Source of the DNA: Micrasema longulum
Taxonomy: Eukaryota > Arthropoda > Insecta > Trichoptera > Brachycentridae
NCBI GenBank assembly: GCA_022494885.1
Contig: JAGVSM010003705.1
Location: forward strand, 62,001-126,000
DNA: 64,000 nt
Direction: 5' to 3'
Position 1 is the first letter of the stretch; every line of letters starts with the position of its first letter. The position numbers were made by a program, and so were the translations under genes. This document shows, piece by piece, positions 11,901 through 23,629 of the stretch. Below the pieces are notes generated by a model, which had not been told where the DNA came from, made no database searches, and worked only from the letters and a program-made list of their open reading frames with translations.

Positions 11901-12649
11901 TTGACCGGCAAACACAATCTCTACAAGTTCCAAAAAAATCCAGTGTCTATGAATTGCATTTAGATGCCTAAGCATAATTGTAAATACTTAAATGTTACAC
12001 AGTGTGGAATGTAATCACAGCTAACGTATGACAAATCTTTACTCTGAATTTCAAAGAAAGAATTTCATCTCTGTTTAGGTATTTGTCAATTAAAATTTTA
12101 CTTATATAATACACACGCTATTTTTTTTAGCAACGCGAAAGATCTTTAAATTTAACGTAAGTATTATTTAGTCTCTAAAAAATAATATCTTCAATGTTTT
12201 AAGAAGATATTTTTTTTTTAAATCTCTGTCTGTTATAATACTTAAGATCTCAAGAAAAATATAAAAACATTTAAATGATATTTGACTACCTACACAATAT
12301 TCAAATCGGATTATTTGTTTTTAATGCTAAGTACATCGGAAAACAGAGTTTTTTCAGGAATAAAAAAATATATATTATCAAAACATTTCATATTTTACTA
12401 CGAAAGTTACTGTATCTCAATAAAACAACCCAGTTTTCCTTAGACGACTAATTGTAAAACTGGTATTGCGGGTTTGATTCCCACTGGTTGCAAAAAAAAT
12501 CATGCAGTGTATTTTCTTAATTAGTTTGTAGTTTTTTACTTTTAGTTTTTAACTTTTGTAGGCAACAATTGGCATTTGACAACACCATGCAAGTATAAAG
12601 TAAACAACTATTTAAATCAGTTAGACAAGTGACTTATATTAGCGAAAAT

Positions 12650-13130
12650 GTAATGTTAACATTTTATAACTGAGATGAAGAACATTTAAGAGAAGGTAGT
12701 ATAGAAGTCTAGGCATCTACAGCGCTTATGACCTGTCAATGGCTGGTTCAAGTGGCCACTTTACACACTGTGTAACATTCACCATTCTGCCTATATTTGA
12801 ACATCTATATTCCTTCAATTCTTTCATCTGTTGATGTTTGTGAAGTTAAAGAGCTGAAACCTTTATTTATGCGGGTGAGATTCATCTAATTGAATTATTT
12901 CACCTACATACTAGGCAACGCTTGAAAATATTATTTTTTCAATTTCTATATTTCTTATATAATACTTCTTCTATAGACAGGTCATAAGCCCTGTGGATGC
13001 CTAGACTTCTATATTACCTTATCTTAAATGTTCTTCATATCTGTTATAAAATGTTAATATAAACAGCTCCCCTGGGAGTTGAATCCAGTTCTTGTCTACA
13101 AAAATTTGGACAAACTCAAAATATTGTTGG
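12650..13130. mobile_element. Foldback family copy 2, long inverted repeats
   Basis: The left arm reads GATGAAGAACATTTAAGAGA, AGTCTAGGCATCTACAG and CTTATGACCTGTCAATGGC. The right arm returns as GACAGGTCATAAGCCCTGTG, TGCCTAGACTTCTATATTAC and ATGTTCTTCAT, ending TTTGGACAAACTCAAAATAT. Centre: CTTTATTTATGCGGGTGAGA and ACATACTAGGCAACGC. No transposase is present. Confidence 0.9.
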
Positions 13131-13631
13131 AAAATGTAATGTTTTAATGTATCATAAATGTTGTTTTTAATATTTACTATGGTTCAAGTAAAAAAATAGA
13201 ATACGTGGTATGTTTTTATACCACCGTGCTTCAAAGAGTTAAATGAAGTTTTTTTTTCCCTGAATTATTATTTACAAGGGATATATTTACTGCTAAGTTC
13301 CTTCAAACTGCTCTAACTATTGTGTGAGGACCCTATTCCATAATTGGCTGTGGCCTTGTTAAGAAACTTCTTATCATTGACTAATTGAACAGGAATCCAC
13401 AGAAAATTCTTTCAGAGAAGCCGTACTATTGACATCGACAATGAATTTCATATAACTTCCTTCCATGTCCTGTCTTTTCGACCTGCTGGCATGCATCTAC
13501 AATAGTGGTTTAGCGGGTTATTGATTTAAATTTAAAATGTTTGTTTGTTCCTTCTTTTTCACAAATAAATATTCGCGTATGACTCGTTCAAACATTCCAT
13601 GTTTCAGCCCTATCCAATCTAGGCTTGTACT

Positions 13632-13680
13632 GGAGAGTAGAAATCAAGTTGGGGTAAAGCGAAGATCGAAACGATCGGTC
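13632..13680 (-). mobile_element. Trace of SINE family A
   Basis: AATCAAGTTGGGGTA followed by GCGAAGATCGAA matches the box-B side of the minus-strand copies at 15121 and 16490. It is short and degraded. Confidence 0.4.
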
Positions 13681-13844
13681 CACATATTTTATTATTTGTT
13701 ATTTAAAATACTTATAATGTATCGAGTAAAAAACATTCGCCAATACTTCTGGTTTCCACTACACAAACATAACTATATTCTCCATTACGCCTCGACATAT
13801 AATTTACTAAAGGTAAATATTAATGAAGGAACATGTATTACAAT

Positions 13845-14436
13845 ATGTATTATTTATTTTTTTATTTATTTTACATAAACGACATAAATTGCCTTTAACA
13901 TATATTTTACCTAAATATGAAAAAAAAAATACATATTTAAAAACATAACAAAAAATTATAAAATTGCATAATAACAATAGTCACAAGTAGGTAAATACAC
14001 ATAAGCAACCAAAAATATTAACGAAATAAATACATAAATATGAAAAAACAAAAAAGGAAAAACATTTTTAAATATAAAGAAAAGTTTAAGAATAATATTG
14101 CGAGAGAAAAAAAGAAATCAGACTCGTTTTATAACTGTCAAGTCCAGAACCAAATATATCAGCCTTGTCCTCATACTGATTGCCATATCTATGGAGCCTA
14201 GGGATAGGCGAGTGCATGTGATAGTTGGTTCTAGAACTTGCTGAACAAAAAGGAGATCTGTGGTGGGTATGTCGACCAGGTACACGGAAACACACCAACT
14301 CCAGCAAATCTGGACAGTCAATTAATGAATTGATCACCTTAAAAAGTAATATTAGGTCAGTTAAGATTCTTCTATGAGAAAGTCTTAAAAGATTTGCTGA
14401 AGACAACAATTGATAATTATATTTGTTAATAGACAA
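13845..14436 (-). mobile_element. LINE C-terminus plus 3' UTR (Jockey-like)
   Basis: The minus strand encodes RLSHRRILTDLILLFKVINS, then LLELVCFRVPGRHTHHRSPF, SSRTNYHMHSPIPRLHR and KADIFGSGLDSYK. This is the usual order at the C-terminus of Jockey/CR1 reverse transcriptase proteins (RR--DL-LL-K, LL--I-F-VP, TNY--SP--R, D-F). The 116-codon frame 14086-14436 holds it. The 3' UTR runs down to a TTTATTTATTTT end at about 13845 and is repeated without the coding part at 20493-20715. Confidence 0.85.
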
Positions 14437-14660
14437 TCAAACTAAGCGAAAATGAAAAAGAAAAATATTTGTGTGTCGTATTAACAGCGGTATGATTTAT
14501 TAAAGTTTTGAAATTCAAAAATATTACTTCTCACGTGACGTCACAAGTTCTCGTCGGAGAGTCCTGCTGATTAGTTCTGGCTTCCCGGAAACCGGAATAT
14601 AACACATTTGTTGGTTTATATGAGTAATCTTGCGACTTAGTTCAAAGCTTTTTTGAGAAA
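14430..14660 (+). repeat. Dispersed repeat, pair member 2
   Basis: Direct-orientation match to 11029-11290, with CACGTGACGTCACAAGTTCT where member 1 has CACGTGTGAGATTACAAGTT. It begins where the LINE coding remnant ends, so the two may be one older composite. Confidence 0.8.
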
Positions 14661-14779
14661 CTTCGCCATACAATCAAATCCTCTAATTTTTATGTCCAAT
14701 TTCATAAACTACTTAAAATGTTGTTGATATTACATTTCAATGGAAATTTCGGGATTTGAGCTCTGTAACAGCAAATAAA

Positions 14780-14940
14780 GAAGCCGACAAACACATAATG
14801 CATATACTTACTATCAATTTGAATATATTTTCACCTGGCACGTTGAATTCGCACACCATTTTCCAGCTTCGGTGTGGAAAATCCCAGGGGACCAGTGTCT
14901 GGAACACGATCGGGATAGTCTGGCGCCGTACCTGCATAGC
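14780..14940 (-). pseudogene. Possible Ty3/gypsy integrase trace
   Basis: The minus-strand frame contains LVPWDFPHRSWKMVCEFNVP followed by IFKLIVSI. This recalls the start of a Ty3/gypsy integrase core (pattern L-PW-FP-RPW---H-DF-GP, then FL-V-D). The catalytic aspartates are not evident and no LTR, protease or RT lies nearby. The same segment contains two CACGTG palindromes (14939-14955 region). Confidence 0.3.
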
Positions 14941-15120
14941 ACGTGCACGACACGTGCACGCACGCCGCATAGCAAGCACGTCCTATAACATACAATATAC
15001 TCTACCGAGGAAATACGAGTAAAGAACGTCAGAAGAATGTCATCTCACTCTCTACACTCGATACGAAAAATAAGAATTTATAGTGAACAATTTTTTTGTA
15101 CTATGATGACGGAAATATTT

Positions 15121-15308
15121 ATTTTTTAAAAGATAAATATTTGCGTTCTTATGAGTTACCCAAATATTTAACTTTGAGGCCCATTTTCAACGAGTTGTAA
15201 ACAACTCACAATTAGAAAGTTAAAATCAAGTTGGGGTAGAGTGGGATTCGAACCACAGACCTTTGAGCCGTGAGTCCGAGTCACTAGCCACGGGAGCACA
15301 ACCCGATT
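15121..15308 (-). mobile_element. tRNA-derived SINE, family A
   Basis: A near full-length minus-strand copy: box-B complement GGGATTCGAACC, box-A side CACTAGCCACGGGAGCACAA, body AACGAGTTGTAAACAACTC and an A-rich tail at about 15121. It lies 1.2 kb from another copy in the same orientation. Confidence 0.88.
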
Positions 15309-15509
15309 CGAGGAGAATCTCTGTCGCGTTAAAAAAATATTTTCGGTAAGTTTAAAATTGATTTCTAAATGTTTATAACGTCGATGGAAGCGACGTTACT
15401 ATGTTTACAACGTCGAGTTTTCTGGAGAGCTAATTAAAGACGTTTGTATTTTTTTAATAAACCTATTTATTTACTGTCTATTTTTTATTTTCAAACTAAT
15501 TCCTGTAAA

Positions 15510-15720
15510 TTGGATATAATTTTTATTTTTATTTTATTTTATTTGACAAGTTTACGGACAATGTCCAATTTAAACAAATCATACAACGAAAAACAATAAT
15601 AATACAGTAACAAATAAAAGAAGCAATACAACAAAGAAAAGCAAATATACGTTAATACATTAGACAGGCATTATGGAATCCAGGTTAATTCTATAAATAT
15701 ACAGTCAATTTATTGGGAAT
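15510..15720 (-). mobile_element. Possible LINE 3' end
   Basis: TTTTATTTTATTTGACAAG begins an A-rich segment, resembling the minus-strand view of a LINE 3' end with an (AAAT)n-like tail. No coding trace is attached. Confidence 0.25.
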
Positions 15721-15848
15721 ATTTCTTCAGTCTATTTGTAAAAAAAACTCAATTACATAAAGAAACATAGTTTTCTACTGTACGGAGTTCAGGATAAGGA
15801 AAGTCTTAAGTGTGTTTTCAATTTTGATTTAAATGTAAAATTTAATTA

Positions 15849-15891
15849 TACCTTGATAACGAAGCTTGTGTAGCTTTGAAACCGGTCGGTA
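15849..15891 (+). ncRNA. Hammerhead-ribozyme-like motif 1 (decayed core)
   Basis: A stem I pair TACC/GGTA encloses TTGATAA (expected CTGATGA), stem II GAAGC-loop-GCTTT, then GAAAC-CG-GTC. The minimal stem III AC/GU matches type-I hammerheads of Penelope-like elements and retrozymes. Two core positions have changed, so it is probably inactive. The surrounding TTTGAAACCGGTCGGTAGAA is shared, inverted, with 38748-38790. Confidence 0.5.
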
Positions 15892-16489
15892 GAAAAAATA
15901 AAAACTAAGTGGTTAAAAATAAAGTTTACTAAAACAAAATGTATTCTTTCGCACTGGCCTTAAATATTTCGGATTTTAACTTTTTTTGTTCAATTAGTCA
16001 TATAGATATCTTCCATTGGTCTCTATCGTTTGTTTTTTATATTTTTTGGTGAATTGTCTTTTATTGGTCATTTTAAAAATAAAACTTTGTTTTTAGAGTT
16101 AAACAATTTTATTATTTTACAAGAACACTACTACAGTTTCGAGAGAGCACTCCTCCCATCAATAGGTGGTATAAAACTCAACTGATAATAATTTTTACAG
16201 TAACACTAATAACAAAGTTTTGTTTTTAAAATAATTTATAATGAAGTGTTCAGAAGCGAATTTTGATTTCATAATTAAAAGTATTTTGTTAGAGCTAAAA
16301 CCATCTAAAATTTATTTTAAATCACCTAGTTTTATCTGCCATCTTTGGATGTCGGTATACGAATATGGTAACTATTTTTGAGAAAACATAAGTTAAAGAC
16401 ATAATTTTTTTTTTTATACTATTTCTTTAAACAAAAATCAGTTAAATTTTAGGGTGCGGAAAACGGATATGTGAGACCATAATTTGTTT

Positions 16490-16672
16490 TATAAAAAAAA
16501 AAAGGAATATTTGCGTTTTTATAATTTACCTAAATATTTAATTTTGAAGGCTATTTTCAACAAATTGTAAATAACTCTCTATTAGAAAACGGGAATCGAG
16601 TATAGTAGGATTTGAACCACGGACCTTTGAGCCGTCAGTCAGAGACACTAGCCACGGGACCACAACCCGATT
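16490..16672 (-). mobile_element. tRNA-derived SINE, family A
   Basis: Box-B complement GGATTTGAACCACGGACC, box-A side CACTAGCCACGGGACCACAA and body CAACAAATTGTAAATAACTC match the 15121 copy with scattered differences. It ends 84 bp before the Harbinger-like element. Confidence 0.87.
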
Positions 16673-16755
16673 TTAGGCAGGTATAATCAATCTAACGCGA
16701 CGTGTAATTGTATTTTTCGCACAGTATTCTGAGTGTCAGAAAAACTATATACATA

Positions 16756-17457
16756 GGGCCTTACTGATTAGATTTCCTTATACCGGGTTTAAATTAAGAA
16801 ATAACTATACCCGGTTTAACTATTTATAACCGATATAAAACAGCTTACTTTTAAAAATATTTATTACCTAGATTAATAATTCACAGGTTATTTCATGCTT
16901 AATTTTTTTAAACAGTCAACACTGATATGTGCGCGTGCGCAGTAACTTTTATAACAACATAAACAAACGTCAAATACAAATCGAGGCTACTGTCAGTGTA
17001 ATCGAGAACATGGAGAAAACCGTTAAAAAAAGAAACCAAAATTAGGAAGAAGAAGAGAAGTTATTAACGAATTTTATAGTTTATTTGTGTTTCTTTTTTT
17101 ATCACAATTAATAAAACACATACAAACATATAAAATTTCAGATATTATTGAAACAAATATTTAAAAATCACTTAAATTGCATTGAGAAGGTCGCAGGACT
17201 TCAAAATTGTTTAAAATTGAAACAAAAGCTGATAAACTATTTATTTTGATTACCGAAAAATATGACTTTTGACAGATTGCGTGCTTATTCCAGCATTATA
17301 TCACATGGTGTGCAGGTGTAAGTTTCTATGGTCGCTATCCCAGATTTAAATCGAGTTTAACTCTATGCGTGGGTTATAAGTCATATTTTTGGCTATACCA
17401 TCATTATTCTACCACTATTCTCAAGGTTAACTTTATATCCGATTTATAATAAGGCCC
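16756..17457 (+). mobile_element. PIF/Harbinger-like non-autonomous transposon
   Basis: The two ends share GGGCCTTA as inverted repeats and are flanked by ATA on both sides (16753-16755 and 17458-17460), a 3-bp target duplication. Subterminal motifs recur near both ends (ACCGGGTTTAA, ACCCGGTTTAACT, CGAGTTTAACT). The 702-bp interior has one coding-like scrap at 17010. PIF/Harbinger elements use 3-bp duplications and often encode a Myb/SANT protein, so the class fits, although ATA is not the usual TWA. Confidence 0.72.
17010..17069 (+). pseudogene. Start of a Myb/SANT-like protein, broken
   Basis: ATG opens MEKTVKKRNQN, then a TAG, then EEEEKLLTNFIV. If the TAG stands where a tryptophan codon is expected, this is the basic stretch plus W-EEE--LL start of a Myb/SANT-like domain, as in the second protein of PIF/Harbinger elements. 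It is very short, so this is inference from context. Confidence 0.4.
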
Positions 17458-18329
17458 ATACGATGATATAAAATAATAAGATTTTTAAAAATTTATTTTT
17501 ATAATTTCACATTGACAATTTTATAGCAAATAATTAAATTCCTGTCAAATTACAAACGCAGTTTTTTAAGGGATCTCATTCAAATACCTATTCATCAAAC
17601 GGCTATTTCGTCGCGTATCAGCTTAAAACTTGTCGATATAATATTATATAGAAAGTTATGATTGTATTTGATACTTACTTTAAAAAATGAATAATGTTTA
17701 TGATTAATAAAAGCATTTAAAATCAGTGAGAACCTAATTACGAAACTGAGTTATTGGATGAATCATGCTATTCAAATTCCATGAAATAAAAATAAAAGAA
17801 AATATAATAAGTTTGAGGGAAAATTTATTTAAAATAATTCCGTTTCTAGGTATAGTGCCGACAAAGACATGGCACGGCGCCTTGTTTGCTATAAATATTC
17901 ATGTTTTTCCAAAGTGAAGTCTTTTTATTTGTCATGCTTTTCGTTTGGCCTGTGGGCTGTTAAGGGGACGCTAATATACCCGGTGACGGATTCGCTCGGG
18001 GCTTTCAACATTTGTAAAAATATTTTGAAAAATAGAAAATACCAACACAAATTCAAAACCGTAATTAAACGGTGCCTTTTGTGACTTCAATTTTATTAAA
18101 TTACCTCAATTTATGGCTGTATTTAAATAAAAAAAATGTATTTTATCAAAATTTCGTCAAACCAAATGTGGTATCGATTTGCATCAAATATTAATTACAG
18201 TTTCTGAATTTCAAAAACCTGGGAGTATATGTTACAGAAAATGACAGATTTCAAAAATAAATGGAAGTGCGGTTAGGAGTAACAGGTGTCACATTCAACT
18301 GTCTAAAGGCTATCTAGAGATCGGATATT
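17458..18329. other. No gene seen
   Basis: AT-rich DNA with one 71-codon plus-strand frame (17869-18084) that shows no recognisable domain. Confidence 0.5.
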
Positions 18330-18780
18330 TTATTTTATTTTATTTCATTTTTAAAAAAAAATTATTCCAGTAAAATGGCTGCATAGTGCAGGCCAATTCT
18401 ACCATATAAACATTAACATAAATATAAACATAAAACAAAATTTATATTTGCAGCACTTATGGTGGTCTTAGCATATCCCGCCATCGCTCGAACAACGGTG
18501 AATGGATCCATCCTGCAGTGGCTTGGAGAACTTCGTTATTAGAGCTTATCAGGCGTTCCCAGAGGCTCCAGGCTCTTTGGCGAAGTAGGGTAGCGAAGGT
18601 GTTTACCCGCCCAGCTGTAAACATTTCGGAGGCACTGCAATATCTAGGCAATCCGAATAATTGTCTGTATAAATTATTTTACGTGACCCTTAATTTATTC
18701 CATGCTGCTTGCGTATAATTGTTCCATGGTTCCGCTGTATACATGGACGTCAAATACAAAGTAAAGATGATTTTTGTAAT
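18330..18780 (-). mobile_element. LINE reverse transcriptase C-terminus and 3' end
   Basis: The minus strand reads MYTAEPWNNYTQAAWNKLRV, then NNLYRQLFGLPRYCSASEMF, then FATLLRQRAWSLWERLISSN with a single in-frame stop. This matches the well-known LINE C-terminal pattern (YN---R-L-GLPR-CSAS-MF, F---LRKR--SL--R---S-NS). The 3' end is a TTTTATTTTATTT stretch at about 18330. It meets a plus-strand fragment of a different LINE family at 18832. Confidence 0.85.
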
Positions 18781-18831
18781 TTGTATAGTTTTTACTCAGT
18801 GAAAACCAAATGCCCACCTATATAACGCCTG

Positions 18832-19250
18832 CATAACACCTATTCTCCTCTACGTAAGCGATCGGTGGCACCTTACTACGGCCAAAAACAGCAAATTTCT
18901 GAGTTTTGAGTACAGGTATCTCAGAACAATCTTGGATGTACGGTGGATTGACTTTGTGAGGAATGAAGTAAAAATAGAACAGACGCAGAAAACTCCGGTG
19001 ATAACTGTCATCAAGCGGAGGCGATACGGTCAGCTAGGCCTTATACTGCGGATGCCTCCTGAGAGCCTTAACCAAGCTTGCTTACTTTACAACGCATCAA
19101 GACGTCCTGGACGTCCGCTGCTGACTATTTGTCAGCAGTTTATGTCAGAACTTCGGGGCGAGAACTTGATTTAGGAGAGCGCAAAGAAGTTGGCAGCCGA
19201 TAGAGACGCATGGAGGCTCTTTGTGAGCGGACATGGAACGATGATGATGA
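18832..19250 (+). mobile_element. LINE reverse transcriptase C-terminus, MPPESLN family
   Basis: One frame runs through ITPILLYVSDRWHLTTAK, FLSFEYRYLRTILDVRWIDF, VIKRRRYGQLGLILRMPPES, a TAG at 19172, then KKLAADRDAWRLFVSG. This is the C-terminal region of an endonuclease/reverse-transcriptase LINE. The frame is intact apart from that single stop, so the copy is fairly young. It ends in a GAT repeat. The same family recurs, minus strand, at 48196-48840. Confidence 0.9.
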
Positions 19251-19730
19251 TAATGTTTCTGATTATGATTGAACAATAAATGATTTACGATCACAGATAT
19301 ACAAACTTCAGAAAAAACACATAAAATGTTTAATCACGAACTAAGCGGTTGTATTTTTGATGACCTAGAGAATTGTGAAGTGTTTTTGGGAGAGCGGTTT
19401 TGTCGGTAGAGTTATTGATCTTTTAGATTTGTATGATTTTCGTCCAGAGCTTTTATGACGCGCGACGTCACTGTCATGTCAGTACCGAGGCCAAACAAAT
19501 GTCACTAACACAAACATTGTGTTATTTGATCATAACAGGCAAACTGCCTCCCGCAGGTTTCATCTCGGCCAAATAAAAATACGAATTTAGGAAAATCTAT
19601 CACTATTTATTTTTTCAATACTATTTTTGTATTATGATGTCCACAATTTTATTTAATAATAGTGATGTAATCAAAACAATAATAGAAAAATGTTTTTTCA
19701 AAAGACTACTCATAAAAACAATAATTTAAT

Positions 19731-20284
19731 TATAGTCCTTAAAATATAGCTTGGTTAGAATGACATGTGTCAGAAAAAAATACGACATAACTTTGTAGTA
19801 AACGTCTGAGGAGTTATTTATATTGACACAGGAAAAAACATTCGTATCTGGCGTGTTAATTTATTGTTTTAATACAATGCTGGACTAAAACATCAACATA
19901 CATATATCAAATCAGCTTTAAAACAACAAAAAAAACTAAAATAAACCTAATTATCAATTACGTTCATACAAGGTTACATCATTTTGCAAATCGTTAGAGA
20001 TGGGACAAATTGATCAATGTAAATTGATCGCATAAAAAAAATATTTATTTGATGTTGTTCATGAAAAAAGTATAAATGTCTTATTTTTTGGTGAATAGTT
20101 GTGCTAAACACACTATGATAAGCTGGTTTTTGCGTTTTTATTTCAGTTTTCAGAAACATGATTGCATGAAAAAACTGATAAAATCGATTTGATCGGTACA
20201 TGATCAGTGATCAGTAATTTCCCATCACTATTGATATGAGTTTGACAGCTGTCATTTTAATAAAGCTAAATTTTAAGGACTATA
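19731..20284. mobile_element. TA-flanked MITE with about 40-bp inverted repeats
   Basis: The left end TATAGTCCTTAAAATATAGC and the reverse complement of the right end (TATAGTCCTTAAAATTTAGC) match. Similarity extends through TTRAATGACA-STGTCA. A TA at each edge fits Tc1/mariner-type insertion. A second element at 19995-20230 lies inside, so the original MITE was about 320 bp. Confidence 0.85.
19995..20230. mobile_element. Nested hAT-like MITE
   Basis: The ends are TAGAGATGGGA and, reversed, TAGTGATGGGA, the typical Ac-type hAT terminus. Subterminal TGATC motifs repeat at both ends (TTGATCAATGTAAATTGATC, CATGATCAGTGATCAG). The flanking 8 bp do not match, so no target duplication supports it. 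Confidence 0.62.
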
Positions 20285-20492
20285 GTGAAAATTTATAAGT
20301 AGTAATTCGTTGATATTGACAAAAATATATTTTATTAAAAAAATTGCACTTTTCCAATAAGTCTTCTGGTTTCTACTTAGTGGATTGAGTATCGAACAAT
20401 GAATTTATTATTTCAATTGAAAAAAAAGTAACTAATATAAATACTAAAAACAACGAATAATTGAAAATTGAATAAGTGTAATATATAATAAT

Positions 20493-20715
20493 AATAATTT
20501 ATTTATTTATTTTACATAAACGGCATAAATTGCCCTTAACATATATTGAACATAAATATTTTTTAAAAAATACATAAATAAAAATATAACAAATTATAAA
20601 ATTGCATCACTATAACAATTGTAACAAGTAGGTCAATACACATAAGCAACCAAAAATATTTATGAAATAAATACATAAATATGAAAAAACAAAAATAGGA
20701 ATAACATTTAATAAT
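20493..20715 (-). mobile_element. LINE 3' UTR only, second copy of the 13845 family
   Basis: TTTACATAAACGGCATAAAT and CACATAAGCAACCAAAAATA align with 13845-14070. The coding part is missing and a different LINE starts immediately after on the plus strand. Confidence 0.85.
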
Positions 20716-20759
20716 AAAAATAATAATAAAACTACAATATTAAATTGAAATAGTGAAAA

Positions 20760-21240
20760 ACATTATTTATACTCTTTTCAATAAATCTCTAAAAAATATC
20801 AAAACACAATACAATCATACAATCTATTTTGCCGTGTAGAGTCATGGGCTGGGGAAAAGTTTACGAAACAAATTTACCTCCACATTTGATTGCGCAAAAT
20901 ACAATTGCTAAAGTTCTATTAAAAAAACCTAGAACACATTCTTTAAAATGAGTTATTAAAGACCAAGATGTGCCTTCAATAAATGCCTTTTTTAAAAAAT
21001 AAATATTTCATACACTTTCTAAGAAAAATACCCCCTAATTTACAAAATTCATGAAACTCTAGATTTCCAAATAATTTTATTTTACATGGATGCAATACAA
21101 CTGCAGTAATAAATCATTTTACCCATGTTGGAAAACATTTTTTAGGTATTCTTCCAGAAATCTTAAAATCGATATCAAATATGAGAACATTTAAATGTAA
21201 ATAATTTAAAAAAAAAACATGAAACCAACACTATCCGAAA
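20760..21240 (+). mobile_element. LINE reverse transcriptase C-terminal remnant
   Basis: Plus strand: IIQSILPCRVMGWGKVYETN, then LIAQNTIAKVLLKKPRTHSL, followed after stops by FFKK-IFHTLSKK and a terminal region. This matches the QSIL-YGI-GWGG / Q--IIK--L-KP block of Jockey/CR1-like LINEs, as in the 1262 element. Several stops make it a pseudogene. Confidence 0.8.
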
Positions 21241-22954
21241 CTCCATATAGTAGAAAATTAAAAGAATGCAATATCTTATTTTAAGGAACCTGTTTTAGAA
21301 TAATAAAAATTAAATGCAAATAAAATTAAATGTACGTGTATCGTGAATATAAAACGAACTCCCTTTCTAAACACGAGTTTTTAGTCTATTAGAGGGATAT
21401 AAACGTTATTTTTAATTATCGATGGAAAAAACGTTTGTTATTTCATACTTATTTTGTAAACATTTTTTTCCATTAATAAAAAAATAAATAATTAAAAAGT
21501 AGAAATTTTACTACGAAAACAAGAGAATCCATGGAATGCTTAAGTTATAAGAGTTTCTGTTTAATATATTTGTACATTTGTAAAACAAGTAGAAATTTCA
21601 CTATTAACATAGACAAAAAAAATACTGGACGCATGTTAGTAGATAATGCACAAGATTCATACGGGTTATTTGCAAGGAATAAAATATTTATAATTATAAT
21701 TAAGGGCAATAAAATAATGGTCTATCCCTTATATATTAAAAAACAATTATTACTGTCAAAAATAAAATAAAATAAATCAAGTAAAATTATATTATATTGA
21801 TTAACCTACAAAGGTTTTACTTATTTTTGTAGAAAAAATATTAAGAGTGAGTAATGACCAATAACGTATGAATACACAAAAATCTTTTATTCCACATTTA
21901 AATAAACTCGTATACGTTCTACTTAAAAAACAAAACAAAGGAAAGACAATACGTTACATATTTCGAACATGCTTGTAAAAAACACATTTTCCCTGAGTTT
22001 TATCTTTTTGCGATTTTTTTACTGTTTGAAGTTTGATAAAAAATAGGCCACTTGGCTAAATGGTATTTGATTTGACAAGCGAGTATTGATTTTTGTCACG
22101 TTTATTTTAATAACTTAAAACATATTATTTATTATGTAAAAAAAATAATATAAAAGCACTTTTTTTGCACTACAACAGGCCAGGAGGCCCAATTACAGTG
22201 GTAAATTACTGCACAGAATTGAGGCTTGAAAAAAGAACCTGTCAAGCGTCTAAGCTACTACACTATGGATGCCGATACGGAGAAATAATGTAATAAAGAC
22301 TAAGAGGATGAGAATTGACTCACAACTAATGTACGCAGTTCGTAGTTACGTCCGGACCTTAATTAACATTGGCCCCACACTATTGAGAATACAAATAATA
22401 ATGTCTAGTAACACTACTTTGACTTTTATTGCACAGCCTTGTGACGTAATGAAGTGAGAGTATAAGAATTAATGAAATATCTCAACGTAAGATAAACAAA
22501 AATATTATTTTTAATTTTCGTAAAAAAGAACAATATTTAACATGTTGACAAATGCTCACGCCTTCTATTTAAAAAACATCCACCAGTCAACCGAAATAAG
22601 ATTTTCAACCTAAACTAAAGCCGAAACCAAAACTCATTTTAATAAGTCAAAAGTCTCTTCGAAACGCCAAAAATCGGGCGTTTTTATTGTTTGTGTTAAA
22701 ATAAGTGTTAAATAAAATAAAAGGCATACATTTAATTAGTGAATTTATTTATTTTTAGTGCTTTTTGGTTCTATAAAGTAATTACGAAAATTTAAATACG
22801 AAAGATCTTAGAATTATTACAATAGTCAACAAATCACAAAATCAGTCTAGTTTTTATTTTAAACGTGAGACGATGGCAATAGAATTCAGAATAAGTTTCT
22901 TGGATGTTTTAATTTTAAGATGGGTTTTCCTAGTAATCAATTAAATTATAACAA
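21241..22954. other. No gene seen
   Basis: AT-rich DNA. Short frames at 21531-21770 and 22269-22457 lack recognisable domains. CACGCCTTCT-and-CCACCAGTCAACC at about 22558 weakly recalls repeat module X (53310, 63074). Confidence 0.5.
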
Positions 22955-23475
22955 AAATTTAGACTCTCTTAAATGAACTAAATTGCAAGAACGAAAAACA
23001 TCGACCGATCTTACGACTTTATATAAAATAATAAAACTAATCTTTGATACCCCCCTGATCTACTGAAATTGATTTCATTCTATGTACCATCTAGGTTAAG
23101 CAGAACATCTACAATATTTTATTGTTAAAATTCTCGAACGGTAGCTCAATATAACTCACCATTTTTAGATTACAGAATACCGGGAATGAATATGCATCAT
23201 ATTTTGATATATTTAGTTTATCTCTGCCTAACTTAAAATATAAAGTGACCTACATAATTTTATCAAAAAGAGCAAATCAACTTCAGGAGTTTGAGTTGGA
23301 ATAGTTATAATTTGATTGATTGATGTATTTTGTTATTGTATAATTTCTTTAAAATATGTATTTCAAGTAATTTATAATGTTTTTAATACGAGTATATTAA
23401 TATTTCATACTCGATTTTTTTGTATTTTTAAGCACTCAAATGGCAGAAATGCCGTATATAAATAAATAAATAAAT
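22955..23475 (+). mobile_element. LINE C-terminus with (TAAA)n 3' tail
   Basis: Across one frameshift the plus strand reads LQERKTSTDLTTLYKIIKL, then DLLKLISFYVPSRLSRTST, then YNSPFLDYRIPGMN. This is the same Jockey/CR1 C-terminal order as at 13845. The 3' UTR ends GCAGAAATGCCGTATATAAA followed by TAAA units, the natural 3' end. Confidence 0.82.
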
Positions 23476-23499
23476 ACAATAACTAATTTTTCGAATGGG

Positions 23500-23580
23500 C
23501 AAACATTAAACTTGACACTGGCTAGAACACCCCAGTTAGGGGTGAAAAAAGCCAAAAAAACTAAGAAGAAGAAGAAGAAT
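23500..23580 (+). mobile_element. Possible LINE 3' terminus with (AAG)n tail
   Basis: A CCCCAGTTAGGGGTGAAAAA segment ends in AAG repeats at 23563-23579. It resembles the last codons and simple-repeat tail of another LINE. Confidence 0.35.
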
Positions 23581-23629
23581 GGGCAAACAATCCAAAATCT
23601 CTAATTCTGCTATTTTTTTTTGTATATGA

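Noticed and set aside
12420..12495. Another tRNA-derived SINE (GGGTTTGATTCCCACTGG)
   Set aside because: Only a box-B-like string is present, with no box A and no similarity to the other SINE bodies.
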